Counted from the stretch's first letter, positions 35,241 to 46,669 are shown. The stretch: DNA of 64,000 nt from Morinoia aosen (GCA_030386875.1 CM059571.1:27584355-27648354), one strand, 5' to 3'. Translations and numbers: made by a program. Notes: generated by a model not told the origin, from the letters alone.

Positions 35241-36174
35241 GAAGAGAAAAGGTGTAGTAATAACTTGAATTATAATTCACAGTTGTTGCTTGCTCGATTG
35301 GTGTGTGCGTGTGTGACGTTCTTAAGGAGCTTAAATGACCGTATCTGTGATACGAGTTTCACCAGTGCACAAGTACAAGATTATTTTCATCACGAGTACT
35401 ATTCGAATGGATCTCCTTGTTCGTCATCTTTATCTGGAGGCTTTTATAAAGGATACCATCAAATCCCATCATTTTTAACGGATTATATACACCAGTAGTT
35501 TTAAACCGAGTGTCCCAGAAAAAAAGATGCCCATTTTTAAATGAGTATAACTGTAAGGTGAATAGAGATATATATAGTCTCAATAAACGTGATATTGTTC
35601 GCTAGAAGTATCACTGTTACTAGTGATAGATAAATAAATCTCAATGATAATACTCAATTTATGTTAGTTTTTGAAACCTACCAAATGGAGCTCACACGCG
35701 AACAGAGGACTTCTCTGGTTACAAACTATGTATTTCAGAACAAAGAGCTTAAATACATAGGTGACACAACTGTTTGAAGAATGCTTCGGAGAGAGAAATT
35801 TCAGGCCAAAAATGACCGTTTAAAGAAGTGTGATAAAATACAAAATTGAGGGGACAAGTTCAATAAAGGTAGACCTGGCTGCGAAATCGGTAATTAATCG
35901 AAGGTAAAAGAAAACAGTAATTAACTGCAGGAATTAAATGTACGAAGGAAATAGAAATTAACATAAATTGTTAATTCTCATTGAATATTGTATTATAACT
36001 TTCTTCTATTTAGAGAACATTATTCTTTCCTCAGAAAAATCTCATATGCTTGTGTCAGTTCGTTTTCACTACCTTTCGTGTCAAAATATCACATTTTTTA
36101 TCTCACATCTCAAGTTGTTCAGCATAAATACGAAAGAGACTATCAAACAATCTCACGTTTGTTGCGACTATATA

Positions 36175-36870
36175 CGAGGGGTAGTCAAAAAGTTCTCAGA
36201 CAAATGCCGTTACTTCTTTATTCAACAACTTATTACTTTTATTTTTCTACGTAAGTCCATTGTTATCTACAGACTTTTCTAATCCATGTTTCCACCTGCA
36301 AATGCTTCCTTATAGAATTGAGGGGGGGGGGGGGGGGGGTGGCTTGTTCCACTAGGTTCTGTACAAGAGAGATGTTTTCTGCATTTGTTGCTGTGGTGGG
36401 TCTGCCTCCTCCTCGTGGGTCGTTATCAAGTTGGACTCTTCCCTCTTTATAAAGCGTTTAATCCAATCATAAACGACTGCTCTACATGATGCAGAGTCTC
36501 CATATAGGGTAATGTTCGATTGGCCGGACGGTTCGAATCGTCGGTCATTCTTAGTTAATTATAAATTTTTGCGCTCGGCCTTTCAAACATTACCCTACCT
36601 GCTGTAAAGCTTCGATGATCTTAACAGATTTCCAATTTAGTTTAGTTGAAAATTTGTTGTTAGCTCTGATCTCAAAATTTACCATTTGAAGGGTTGAAAA
36701 TTACTGTTTTGAGATGCAACCTCTCTCGATGCTGACCTGACATAGACTGATGAGACAGCTGCAAGTTATCAAGGAAGCTCTAAGGACAGGTTTCAACTTT
36801 TAAAAACTTGTAAATCTCTGTTCAGTTCAAAATTATGACATTTGTCTGAGAACTTTTTGACTAACCCTCC
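36175..36870. mobile_element. Mariner-like deletion derivative (696 bp)
   Basis: Ends CGAGGGGTAGTCAAAAAGTT and inverted GGAGGGTTAGTCAAAAAGTT match over about 30 bp and are flanked by TA (36173-36174, 36871-36872). A minus-strand stretch near 36400-36510 could be decayed transposase, but no full motif remains. It contains a homopolymer of about 18 G near 36323-36340 and a smaller element at 36505-36597. Confidence 0.72.
36505..36597. mobile_element. 93-bp TIR miniature element
   Basis: Begins TAGGGTAATGTTCGATTGGC and ends with an imperfect inverse (GCCTTTCAAACATTACCCTA), both including TA. Third level of nesting, within the mariner-like element at 36175-36870. No coding capacity. Confidence 0.6.
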
Positions 36871-36951
36871 TATATATACCTCTATTCACAATAGAGCTAT
36901 ACTCTTTTAAAAATGGTTGTCGTGTATTCTGGGACATCCTATATCACTATC

Positions 36952-37348
36952 ACTCTAATAATAAGAGCCGCGTCCGTCCGTCCGTCCGTCTGTGTGACCC
37001 CCTCTTCTAATCGATAGCTTTGATAGCAACAAGAATCAAGCTTAAGATATACAAGAAATTATTCTATTGCATTATTTTTCTGTGGCGATTCAATTCCCTT
37101 TCACTTTTATTATGGTATCCAGAATACGCAATCGGCTTATTTTTACAAATAGAAATATCCTTTGGAGCTTTCTTTGTTGAAATTCATCATGTCGAATTGA
37201 TATTTTTAATTGATAATGCGAAAATAAATGTTTTAAATTCGTTTGACCAGTAACCTGGCTACCACTTAGTATAAGGCCCGAGGTCTTGGGACTTGAATTA
37301 TTGTTTTCGAAATTGTGATTTTCTTGAAAAGCTTCGAAGAGATAATAG
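36952..37348 (+). mobile_element. Helitron-like 5' end with leader
   Basis: CTCTAATAATAAGAGCCGCG followed by (CGTC)n-like words (CCGTCCGTCCGTCTGTGTGAC) recalls Helitron 5' ends of the TCTAATAATAAAG type. It immediately precedes a short ORF with Helitron-type basic repeats, which supports the reading. A 3' end is not seen; the element is cut by or abuts the foldback copy at 37810. Confidence 0.45.
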
Positions 37349-37387
37349 ATGACATTTCAGAAAAAAATTCCGGCAAAAGAGGCCACC

Positions 37388-37687
37388 ATGGATAGAAATG
37401 TGTCCAACCGCAAGAGAGAAGTAGCAAGACTTCGACAGCAAGAAAAACTCCGAAGACGATCGGATGAACAACGCGAAATGGCAAGACGAAGCAATGCTGC
37501 TCGCCAACGAGAAGCTAGAGCTAAATTGACCCCTGAACGGCGTTTGGAAATTGTACGGAATAATGCAGAGCATTTCCGAGTTGCTAGAGAGAATTTAACT
37601 CAAGAAAGAAGGGATGAAATTCTTCAGACTAATGCCGAAGAGCATCGACTTGCACAAGCGAATTTACCTCAAGAAAAAAGTAAATAA
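37388..37687 (+). pseudogene. Basic repeat ORF resembling the N-terminus of a Helitron Rep/helicase protein
   Basis: The ATG at 37388 sits in a consensus start context (GCCACCATGG); the frame is open upstream to 37349. About 100 residues, very rich in Arg, Glu and Ala, with a repeat of roughly 20-23 residues (RARLTPERRLEIVRNNAEH-like; then RENLTQERRDEILQTNAEEH; then QANLPQEKSK). Such repeats occur in the N-terminal region of animal Helitron proteins and of Helitron-linked ORFs. It stops at 37687 before any Rep or helicase motif, so it is at best a 5' fragment. Could also be a captured coiled-coil peptide. Confidence 0.45.
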
Positions 37688-37829
37688 ACGCAGTTTATTA
37701 GAGTCTTGTTCACAATGCGCGGAGGACAAGAGCCACAGACTAATTCGATTTTATGACGATGTCGTAAAACTTATGAAACGCCTGTTATAATCTTTAGTCT
37801 TGGATACTACACCTTTTCCACTTCAAATT

Positions 37830-37950
37830 AATCTAAGTTAAGTTCAATTTAGTTCAAGTCAAGTTCAAATTAATTGGAGTCAAGTTCAAATTAATCCGAG
37901 TCAAGTTCAAATTAATCCAAGTCAAGTTCAAATTAATCCAACCCTCAGTT
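37830..37950 (+). repeat. 21-bp minisatellite, left arm of foldback copy 2
   Basis: About five to six copies of AATCCAAGTCAAGTTCAAATT-type units. Confidence 0.88.
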
Positions 37951-38936
37951 GAGTTAAAAAATGACATAATAATTTGTTAATTTGAGTTTTTTGTGCTAAA
38001 TATGTATCTACTGGATGTGATGAGCAAAACTGGTTTCGAGGATTTATTCACACTCATAGATATTTATATTCGTGAAATTCAATTTTACCACTTATATGAA
38101 ATCAAATACATGCGAGTACAAAATATCATCATTGGACGATATGTAGATTTAATCTTTAAAAGAAATGTACAAGTACGATTCACTGAGTACTAATGTACGA
38201 TCCCGTTTAATTACAATTTATACTCGTATTTACACATTACTACCCAGATACATTCCTGCATTAGCGATAAAAATGTTGCCATACATTCTAATTCCGTGTC
38301 AGTCAATGTGAAGAAATGTACTATCCACTTACAATAGACAGTAATAATAAAAGAAATAATGTTTCCAATTCACTACTGATTTTATTTGTGTGTGTTGACA
38401 ATTCAATATGTAATACTTTTACGACTTAAATAACTTTTATAATAATCATTTTATGAATATTCAAGTCTTGAAAGTATTATATATTGAATTGTGAACACAT
38501 ACAAGTAAAATCAGTATTAATAGTTAGAAACAGTGTTTCTTGTATTATTATTGTGTAGTGTTAGTGGATCTTACATTTCTTCACATTGACTAACACGGAA
38601 TTAGAATGAATGGCAAAATTTACAATGCTAATACTAGAATGTATCTGGGTAGTAATGTGATTGTACTCAAACGGAATCGTACATTAGTACTCAGGGAATC
38701 GCATTTGTGTATTTCTTTTAAAGATTAAATCTACATAACGCCCAATTATAACCATTTGTATTTGCATGTATATGATTTCATAGATGTGATAAAGTAGAAT
38801 TTCACGTATATAAATATCTATGAGTGTAAGTAAATCCTCAAAAACCAGTTTTGCTCATCTCACCCAATAGACACATATTTAACACAAAAAATTCAAATTA
38901 ACAAATTATTACGTCCTTTTATAACTCAACTGAAAG

Positions 38937-39160
38937 TTGGAATAATTTGAACTTGACTCGGATTAATTTGAACTTGACTTGGATTAATTTGAACTTGACT
39001 TGGATTAATTTGAACTTGACTTGGATTAAATTGAACTTGACTTGGATTGTTTTGAACTTGACTTGGATTAATTTGAACTTGACTCGGATTAATTTGAGCT
39101 TGACTTGGATTAAATTGAACTTGACTTGGATTAAATTGAACTTGACTTAGATTAATTTGA
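38937..39160 (-). repeat. 21-bp minisatellite, right arm of foldback copy 2
   Basis: About ten copies in reverse orientation, twice the number in the left arm. Unequal copy number shows the arrays change independently of the rest of the arms. Frames on either strand are repeat artefacts. Confidence 0.9.
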
Positions 39161-39174
39161 AGTGAAAAGGTGTA

Positions 39175-40118
39175 CATTTTACGAAGACGTTAATAAAAAC
39201 TAACCGCATTCACTATGACAAATTCCGGCTATATGAGCGCTGATCAAGAAAAGCATGTGAGAAAAACTGGCTCTCAGAACGGGCCGTTCCCTTTTTGATT
39301 AACTATGGCCTGGCGAAAGCCGGGCAAATACGAGTATATCATCCCCCCCTTCTCGCCTAAAAACTTCCATCCCCGGTGTGGCCAAAACGCTGTCCAGGCG
39401 GTGTCTGTAGGAGAGGATGAAGTGAAGGCACACTTAGCGCAGCCGAGAGCGGTAGGGAGCGGTCAAGCGTTGAGAGTCGATTAAGAGATCACTTAGAGGC
39501 GGGCAGCGAAGGACAACGGTCAAGGACTTGGCGTCGAGCGTGACTTAAGACCAGTCAGAGGGCGAGACGGTTAGGTGACTTAAATAAGTCCTGAACACGG
39601 GCTGTACTTGATTATTATTCGCGTGGGTTGTCTTTTGTGAGAATCGACTTGTTTAAATATCCCGGGCTAAAATTCATGGGTTGACCTTTGAGAGGGGGCT
39701 GAGACAATCTTCCTGGTTCTACTTCCTGGTTTGTTCTTGATTGTCTGTCGTACTGGTGCGTTTTTTTCATTTTTGATCGGTCATGGAGTGGGTTTTATTA
39801 CTTCTGTTGTGCGGGCAACTCCTCAGGAACCACGAGTGTCATTTGTGAGTCGTTACGGTGGTATAGTTTCGTCTGCGCGTGCTCTAGCCCGTCCTGTATT
39901 TGCCTATCCCCAGTAAACTAAAGATAGATGTTCCAGCTTCTTTACCTTTTCACTCGCAAGGAATTACTCAGTTGAAACATGAGCCTTTGAACGCAGGACA
40001 GCTACCAGTAACGCATACGCAAAGTTAATTAAAGACTTCTGTTCAAAGTTTTTACCGTTATTATTTTTTGTGCAGTTTTTCTTCAATTTATGAATGTATA
40101 TTTTCCGTGTATTTTTCA
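39175..40118. other. No recognisable gene
   Basis: GC-richer than its surroundings near 39250-39560 (GAAAGCCGGGC, many CG pairs). No domain or long frame. It could hold part of a retroelement leader, since it precedes the hammerhead-like motif and copia fragment, but nothing ties it to either. Confidence 0.4.
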
Positions 40119-40174
40119 GACATCCGCTGATGATGACCTTAGGGGTCGAAACGTTCGTTCTTAACAAAAATGTC
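40119..40174 (+). ncRNA. Hammerhead-ribozyme-like motif, degenerate
   Basis: CTGATGA at 40127-40133 and GAAAC at 40148-40152 are the two conserved core boxes. Between them GACC...GGTC forms a possible stem II (40135-40138 with 40144-40147). After GAAAC, a short ACGTTCGT hairpin could be stem III. GACAT at 40119-40123 can pair with ATGTC at 40170-40174 as the distal part of stem I. Short-stem-III hammerheads are known in the terminal repeats of Penelope-like retroelements. The base next to stem II and the proximal stem I pairs are imperfect, so activity is doubtful. No Penelope RT was seen here. Confidence 0.35.
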
Positions 40175-40189
40175 TTATAAATCGATAGT

Positions 40190-42427
40190 CTTTGCTATTA
40201 CCTTCATTTTAAAGATCAAATGTCTGCGCTCTGACAATGGAGGTGTATACTCTTCTAATGAATTTAAATTGTTCTTGCAACAAGAAGACATTGTTCACCA
40301 AAAAACTGTTCCCAAAACACCTCAACAAAATGGAGTAGCTGAACGTGTGAATAGGACTTTAGTAGACGCTGCTCGATGTATGCTCTCTGAGTCAGGCTTA
40401 TCTAAATCTTTCTGGGGTGAAGCAGCTTCAACTGCTGCCTCCAGAACATGACTCCCTATGATTCTCTCAATGGACGTAAGCCAAATGTGCAACATTTCAA
40501 AGTGTTTGGTTATGTTTGTTATGCTCATGTTCCTAGAGATGAAAGATGTAAACTTGATCCTAATTCAAAGCGTTGTTACTCTGTTGGATACAGTTCTGTG
40601 ACAAAAGGCTATCCCTTGTACGACCCAGAGTTAAAAAAGGTGTTCTTGAGTAGAGATGTTGTTTTCCACTAAAAATGAATTTGTTCGTCTCAGGAGTCTA
40701 TTGAAAGTCAGGTTGAAATTCAACCAATACCTGACTCAAGTTACTTTGAGAGTAACACTGAAACTATCAGTGATAAACTGTAGCAGGAAAACCAAAATTA
40801 TCTACAGCCTAACCTAAGACAATCTACTAGAATAAGGAAAGAAGCTGAAAGCTTTGGTGAGTGGATGTGCGCATGTAAAAATGAATATGAACCTTGTACT
40901 GTGAAAGAGGCTTTGAGTAGCCCAGACGCTGCTAAGTGGAAAGAAGCCATGGAAAAAGAACTTGATTCTATTGAACTAAACAATGTATGGTCTCTAGTTG
41001 AACCCAAGAGTAATCATAAGCCAATCATGACTAAATGGGTGTTTAAGAAAAAGATTAACTCTGAAGGAATTATCTGCTTTTACAAAGCACGTCTGGCTGC
41101 TCGAGGTTTTTCACAAAAATTTGGAATCGATTATGAAGAAACTTTTTTTCCTGTGACTCGTTTTGAAAGTGTTCGAACTGTAATTGCTTTAGCCGCAGTC
41201 AACGATTTGAAGATCCATCATATGGATGTAGATTCTGTCTTTCTGAATTGTGAAATTAAAGAAACCATTCATGTCACTCAGCCTTAGGGCTTTGCTGTTT
41301 CAGGCAAGAAAACCTTGTTTGTAAATTAAATAAAGCACTGTACGGTCTAAAAACATTCTCCAGAGTGTTGGAACTCTACTTTAGATAACTTTCTGAAGAA
41401 ACATGGTTTTGCTCAAACTGACAGTGACTCATGTATTTATACTAAAATTGTTGACAACAAATTGAGCATTGTAGCCATGTATGTGGATGGTATAATTTTC
41501 GCTCGCTCTTTTTTGAATGATGTACGTAAAATTAAAGGTGTTTTTGCGTCTAACTTTAACATGAAGGATTTAGGAGAGTTGAAATATTTCATTGGAGTCA
41601 AAATCGATAAAGCAAAAGATAAGATCTCTTTGAGTCAATCTGCATTCACAAACTCTTTGCTAAAGCGATTTGGTCTGGAAAATGCAAAACCTGTGTCCAC
41701 GCCGGCTGATGTCAATGTATTGGAAAAAGTTAGTGAAACTTCTGAATTGTTTGATCAGAAAACTTACCAATCTGCTGTTGGTGGCTTATTGTATTTAGCT
41801 TGTAAAACTAGACCTGATATCTGCTTTGCAGTTAGCAATGTAGCTCGACACTGCTCACATCCCACAAAAAAACATTGGTGTGCAGTTAAAAGAATATTTA
41901 GATATCTAAAAGGCTAAAACAATTATGGTATTGTGTATCACCGAAATAATAAGAAAAAATGTGTTGGTTATGATGACGCTGACTGGGCTGGCGACAAAAA
42001 TGATAGAAAATCTACTTCTGGTTATTGTTCTCTGTACGGTAGCGGTTTGATTTCATGGCGAACTGCCAAGCAAACTTGTGTAGCACTCTCAACTGCCGAA
42101 GCAGAGTATGTTTCTTTGGCTGGTGCTGCTCAAGAAGCTGTTTGGTTAAAAGGCTTACTAAAGCAGCTAAACTATGACATAAAGTCACCCATGAATCTGT
42201 ACGAAGATAACCAGTCGGGAATATGCTTGTCTAAAGATCCAAAAGATTATCCAAAAATGAAGCATGCTAGTATCAAATACCATTTCATTCGAGATATGAT
42301 TAATCAAAAGGAAATTGTTCTGAAATATTGTCCTACGTCACATAACCTTGCGGATCTGTTTACAAAGCCATTGCCTGCTGTAAGATTTACTAAACTTAGA
42401 GAAATGATAAGAGCCTCTGATGTTTGA
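40190..42427 (+). pseudogene. Ty1/copia pol, 5'-truncated and broken
   Basis: Starts inside the integrase core (LRSDNGGVYSS, then NGVAERVNRTL) and runs through the copia integrase tail (about 40448-40672), RT (WKEAMEKELDSIELN, FKKKINSEG) and RNase H (DDADWAGD, STAEAEYVSL, TKPLP) to stop 42425-42427. Stops or shifts lie near 40450, 40670, 41285, 41320-41390 and 41915. The RT YVDD box reads YVDG near 41480, losing a catalytic Asp. Gag, protease and the integrase N-terminus are missing. A polypurine stretch and 3' LTR follow at once. Confidence 0.88.
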
Positions 42428-42452
42428 AAAAGGCACTCAAGTTGAGCTGGAG

Positions 42453-42869
42453 TGTTAAAGTTACACCTTGAGTGTCTTTTATGTTTCTTATGTTTATAGA
42501 TATTAATTGTTCCAGACGTTTCTCTTGGAAGCAGCGGTCAAACTAGTTCTTTAATTTGTACAACTGTTTCCATATATGAAATTACAGTACATAGTCTTTT
42601 CTTATTTGTTGTGAGGAATATTTGTTGCTATCAGAAAAATGTGATGTTTCATTATATTACTCACATTAGTATTTTTTCCTGGAATGTTCTAGAAGTTTGA
42701 TGTCTAGACGTAATGCGCATTAGTTTATAGTCTGACTCAGTTAGTCGCCGTTTGTTCTCTCTACTGTAAGGATGTGTGCCTCTCGCTCTATCCTCTTGTG
42801 ATATGGATTTATCTTCAAGTAAATCCTAGAACGAACTTCGTTGTACTTGCCCCCGTAATTATTCTAACA
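42453..42869 (+). repeat. 3' LTR of the copia element
   Basis: 417 bp starting TGTTAAAG and ending TCTAACA, with the short inverted ends TGTTA/TAACA expected for copia. It begins just after the purine-rich GTTGAGCTGGAG and 25 bp after the pol stop. No 5' LTR is in the window, consistent with 5' loss of the element. Confidence 0.75.
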
Positions 42870-45800
42870 TAAAGTACCGCACCCAAATAACGACTACACC
42901 TTGCTCTGCTCGACGGAGCAGGGCGAAAACTCTATCCAATAGCATGGCCAGGTTAACTCAACGCCAAGCGCTCGCGCTACTCCTTCTACGTCACCATGTC
43001 TTGCATCCCAGCCCCAGTTGCGCCAACCCTACGACTGGAAGAAACAGGCTTACGCCTACGCTCTCTCTGCACTCTGGACTTGACGTCCAGCACTCCTACA
43101 ACCTAGTGTGACTGCAGCCCATCTTTACCACTCGCATTACGGCCAACGCTCACCTTCGAAGTCGTTAGTCGGTCATCGTCTCTACTTTGAGTTCACTTGA
43201 CGCGGCAGTCAGGTGGGCCAACGTTAATGTATTGACGAACGTCATCTCAAGGCTTTCGTGATTCAAGATACACTGCAGCACACAATAGCTGAGCTCGACT
43301 GCTTTTCTACCAAGAACTCCATCTGCAGTCTTGAACTCGATAAAATCTCAGCCAAAATCCCTCCTTCCCTATCGTTATTCTACTGTTGGGTACAATTCGA
43401 ACGAACTCGGTTGTTCAGAGGTCAGATTTTCAAACATTTTACGTTGTCGTAATGGCGCATCCAGCAGTGAAAGTTCATCTGTCAGCTTATATATCCTACT
43501 TTTTTCAGGCAGAATTGTAAACTTTACGCTTTTCTAAATAAAATATAAATTTATGCACACAGCATCAGGTAGTTTATTAGGGTTGACAGATGCTGAGTTT
43601 TTCGTGAGTGCAGTGTTACGAGACGTAAAATCTTCGCACGAGGGCTTTAAACCTCAGATATTAGTCAGATAGGAAACGGAAATAAAGAGATGAGAGGTAC
43701 CTAGGGAGAGGCAAGAAAAGACAGAGGAAAATAGAAACAGGGAGTTTTCTACGTCTTTCCACCATTGCGCACCAGAATCAACACAGGATAATGGCAACCA
43801 CCTGAACAACATTTACAGAATTTTATTTTAAATTTAAGTGCCAACACGTGAGTAGATATCAGCAAATCATTACGCGCACAAAATGAATGTAGCAGATGAT
43901 AGCGTTATCACGACACATTCTCTGGGCAGCTATAAAATTCACCGGCAGCACAACCAACAGCGAGCAGTTAATGATTAACAGAGTCGAATGCACGAGCACC
44001 TGCGGCAAAGGAAGTTGAACACAATACGATTATAGGAGTGACCACCTGAATTGATGTGACCAGGAATACTTGGATAAATACTCAATAACTGCAGCCATTG
44101 AAAGCACTTTTGCACTCTCGGCTGCATTTTCCTTGCTAGCCTCACTTTTTGCACCGCACTGAGCCACTCATCATCCGCCATCACCAATTCCGATACGAAT
44201 ACTGGCCTGGATTGCCAATCATGTGCCCAATTTTCACCATTTATTTTGCTGTACTCTATATTGTAGTTGGAGGTTCGGCATCTTCCCTCGATTTTGCAGG
44301 CTAGTTCCAATATCCCGTCATCTTCGCGCCCTCAATCTCAGTAAACCTCGTCAGGTATCGTCCTCTGGTTTCTCACTGCACTCAGCAGCCTAATTTGGTC
44401 ATGACGCTAGGACTCGATTGGTGCCTTCCGTCGAGAGACGACGATCGTGGTAAGCGCCCAAGCGCAGAAAGAAAGACCGAGCGGCGCGGAAACTTCCTGT
44501 CTTCCTGAGAAAAATGAACAGCTTCAAATATATATATTCCCTTTAAGCTCTTATCCCCTGTAATTTAAAGTGTGATTAACAATGTTAAACAATTTGAAAT
44601 AATTCACACCCCTATTAATTAACAGCACGTTGACTTGAGATTCCCCTCAATTTGAATCCCAACTGAAAAATGAAAAATCGTTTTCGCATGTATAACAAAA
44701 TAAAACAAAATACTAATTGTTACTAGATGCTTAAGCATTTGAATGAAATCCCTGACTTTACAAGCAAACTGATCCTTGACCACACAAAGTGATAATTACA
44801 TTTTTCCCCACTGTTTAAAATGCATAATTATCCCTGTATGCTCACTCCCTGAGTTAACTTCTCACAAAACATCAGTTGAAAACGTACCTCCTCTTTTGAT
44901 GATTTCTGTGCCTACATCTCGTCGACCAGCGTTACATTCTACACCAATTTGTCTTACTCGATCGAATGGGCCTCCCCTCACTTACGCTGCGTTTATACAG
45001 CGCTGCTGCCTACATCCCTTCTCGACTTGTGCACGATACGTCTCCCGCGTTTTCCCCCAGTTCTGATTAGCTGGCTTATACGCGTTCCCCCCTAATGCTA
45101 CGTGTCCCTTGTACCGGTTGGAATCCTCGAGCGAGATGCGTATTATTCCGCGTACATATGGAATACCCTTATCCCTTCTTAAATCTTCTTAGCTTATTGT
45201 TCATTTAACATTACTTATTATCCCTCTTCATTATGATTCAGTATTTAATCGACCCCTCGTCCGTGCACAGTTCGTGCTAGAAATCTATCCCCCCAAATCA
45301 CTCTCGAAAGCGCAGCCTCCGATTGTAACCTGCGCTTCAGCGCCTTCGTAGTTTCGCGCGCTTTTCGCATTATTTCTGCTCGCAGTTTGTTTCTATACAA
45401 CAGAATAAATTAATGTTTGCGCAAAATAACAGCATAGAAGATAGCTAGGCCGACAGGCGCTGCCAGCTGTACCACTACGACAACGTAAAATGTTCGAAAA
45501 TCCGGCTTTTGATCTTGATATGAACTTGCTTTCTTTACAGGGTGAAGAAACTCGTTTCCAAATCATCGTGGACAATCTTCCTCATTATTCTGTGAGTGGT
45601 TTCAGTCTTTCGCCATTTTCCTTTAAGGACCTCTACCGGTTGCACCTGATCTGAATCGAGCCTCAACAGAAGATAGGGTTCGTTGTGAAAGAGGTTTTTA
45701 AATTGAAGCCGATGTTCTTATACTGTTTTTTATACCCCTTGACTGCAACAAGGTTGATCTCGCAAATTTAAAATATTTTCCAATCCAAGAGCTGGAGGGT

Positions 45801-46379
45801 TGTGCACGTTGTGTTTCATTTAGAATTTTGCTTTTTGACGATACTTCATTGCAATAAAAATTTGCCAAACCAGAAATTCCGTATTCCGTCAGTTTTCTTT
45901 ACAGTCTGCGGATAACAATGAATAATAATAATAATAATAATAAACTCAGTTAACGACAACTTCGGTCAGTGACTATTTAGTTGTCGCTTTGGTAAACTAC
46001 CAAAGTATTTTTTCACCATCACGACTTGATATTTCCATCCAAGTTCAAACCTCAGTGCTTCCGCCAATAACCAAATTTCGTTCGTCCATGCACGGTACTC
46101 CCAATACCCTCACTTTGCTTTTCCACTCAATCCGAACCACTAGGGTTGGCGTACAGCCCAGCTAACTGAAGTCCGAATAATTGAAACATTTCGACCAGTA
46201 GAACATTCGGGGCCACGAGTTTAGTCTCACTACACAGACGAGTTCCGGAACCATGATCCCCTTGCAATGGGTTTACTCTCACAATCACCAACGTATATCA
46301 CCTTTAGGCGCCCCGAGCGCAACAGACCGATGCAGACCAGAATTACCAAGAGTCGGAGAGATTAATTGCATTTGGAATT
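42870..46379. other. No recognisable gene; scattered short repeats
   Basis: 3.5 kb without a long frame or known domain. A 31-bp segment near 43424-43455 (ATTTTCAAACATTTTACGTT core) recurs inverted near 45475-45505. An (AAT)n run is at 45921-45943. The end near 46140-46379 may already belong to the 3' UTR of the downstream LINE on the minus strand. Confidence 0.5.
45921..45943. repeat. (AAT)n microsatellite
   Basis: Seven to eight uninterrupted AAT units. Ordinary simple repeat. Confidence 0.9.
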
Positions 46380-46669
46380 GTGGGCGGGGCAATAACTTCT
46401 AAGTTATCTTACGGGCAGTAGTTAGAGACTCCCCTGGCAGGGGTTCCAGCTACCCACCCTCACTTTGGCCGAGCGCCTCACCCATGCTGGAACCCCCCTC
46501 TCATCAGATCAGAGAGGGTAATAGCACAGGACGCTCGGCCATTGTTCTTTAATACTTTCCATCAGAGCACTTCCATCATTCAAGTTCTATTGTTCAGGTC
46601 AACTTGGAAATCAAATTTCAGAGATAAACCAGACTTTCATCAATTATACTCACTCATATCTGTTAAGAT

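Larger units (their letters stand above)
27885..35254. mobile_element. Foldback element copy 1, split by hAT-like copy A
   Basis: Without the hAT-like element it is about 1.5 kb. Both ends carry the same inverted motif (right end GAAAAGGTG, left end diverged CGCTTTTTTC), next to TA at 27883-27884 and 35255-35256. Inside lie 21-bp minisatellites in opposite orientation (33785-33905 and 35110-35240), then long inverted arms: sequence at 33950-34400 reappears reversed at about 34560-35070, for instance the GTGATGAGCAAGAC and ACATAAAACTTCCGC words. Homologous to copy 2 at 37810-39172. No coding region. Confidence 0.78.
35506..36939. mobile_element. TIR element with a nested mariner-like deletion derivative
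   Basis: Left end CCGAGTGTCCCAGAA, right end inverted GGATGTCCCAGAA, followed by TA at 36940-36941. About 1.43 kb, of which 696 bp is a later insertion. No transposase-length frame remains. Ends resemble those at 29357-30114 (the GTGTCCCA core), so it may be a relative. Confidence 0.6.
37810..39172. mobile_element. Foldback element copy 2 (1363 bp), nearly a full palindrome
   Basis: Ends CACCTTTTCCACTTCAAATT and the inverse with one indel, bordered by TA (37808-37809, 39173-39174). Each arm holds a 21-bp minisatellite and then about 500 bp of inverted sequence, so almost the whole element folds back about a centre near 38450. Examples are the words GTGATGAGCAAAACTGGTTT and TTTAATCTTTAAAAGAAAT, present in each arm. 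The loop is short. No gene. Collinear with copy 1. Confidence 0.85.

Noticed and set aside
36318-36342. Run of about 18 G as a possible G-quadruplex or regulatory site.
   Set aside because: A homopolymer inside a dead mariner-like element; its length may also be a sequencing artefact.
38926-39177. NPSQVQI / LNLTWIN repeat peptides on both strands, also at 33718-33927.
   Set aside because: Artefacts of the 21-bp minisatellite in foldback arms.
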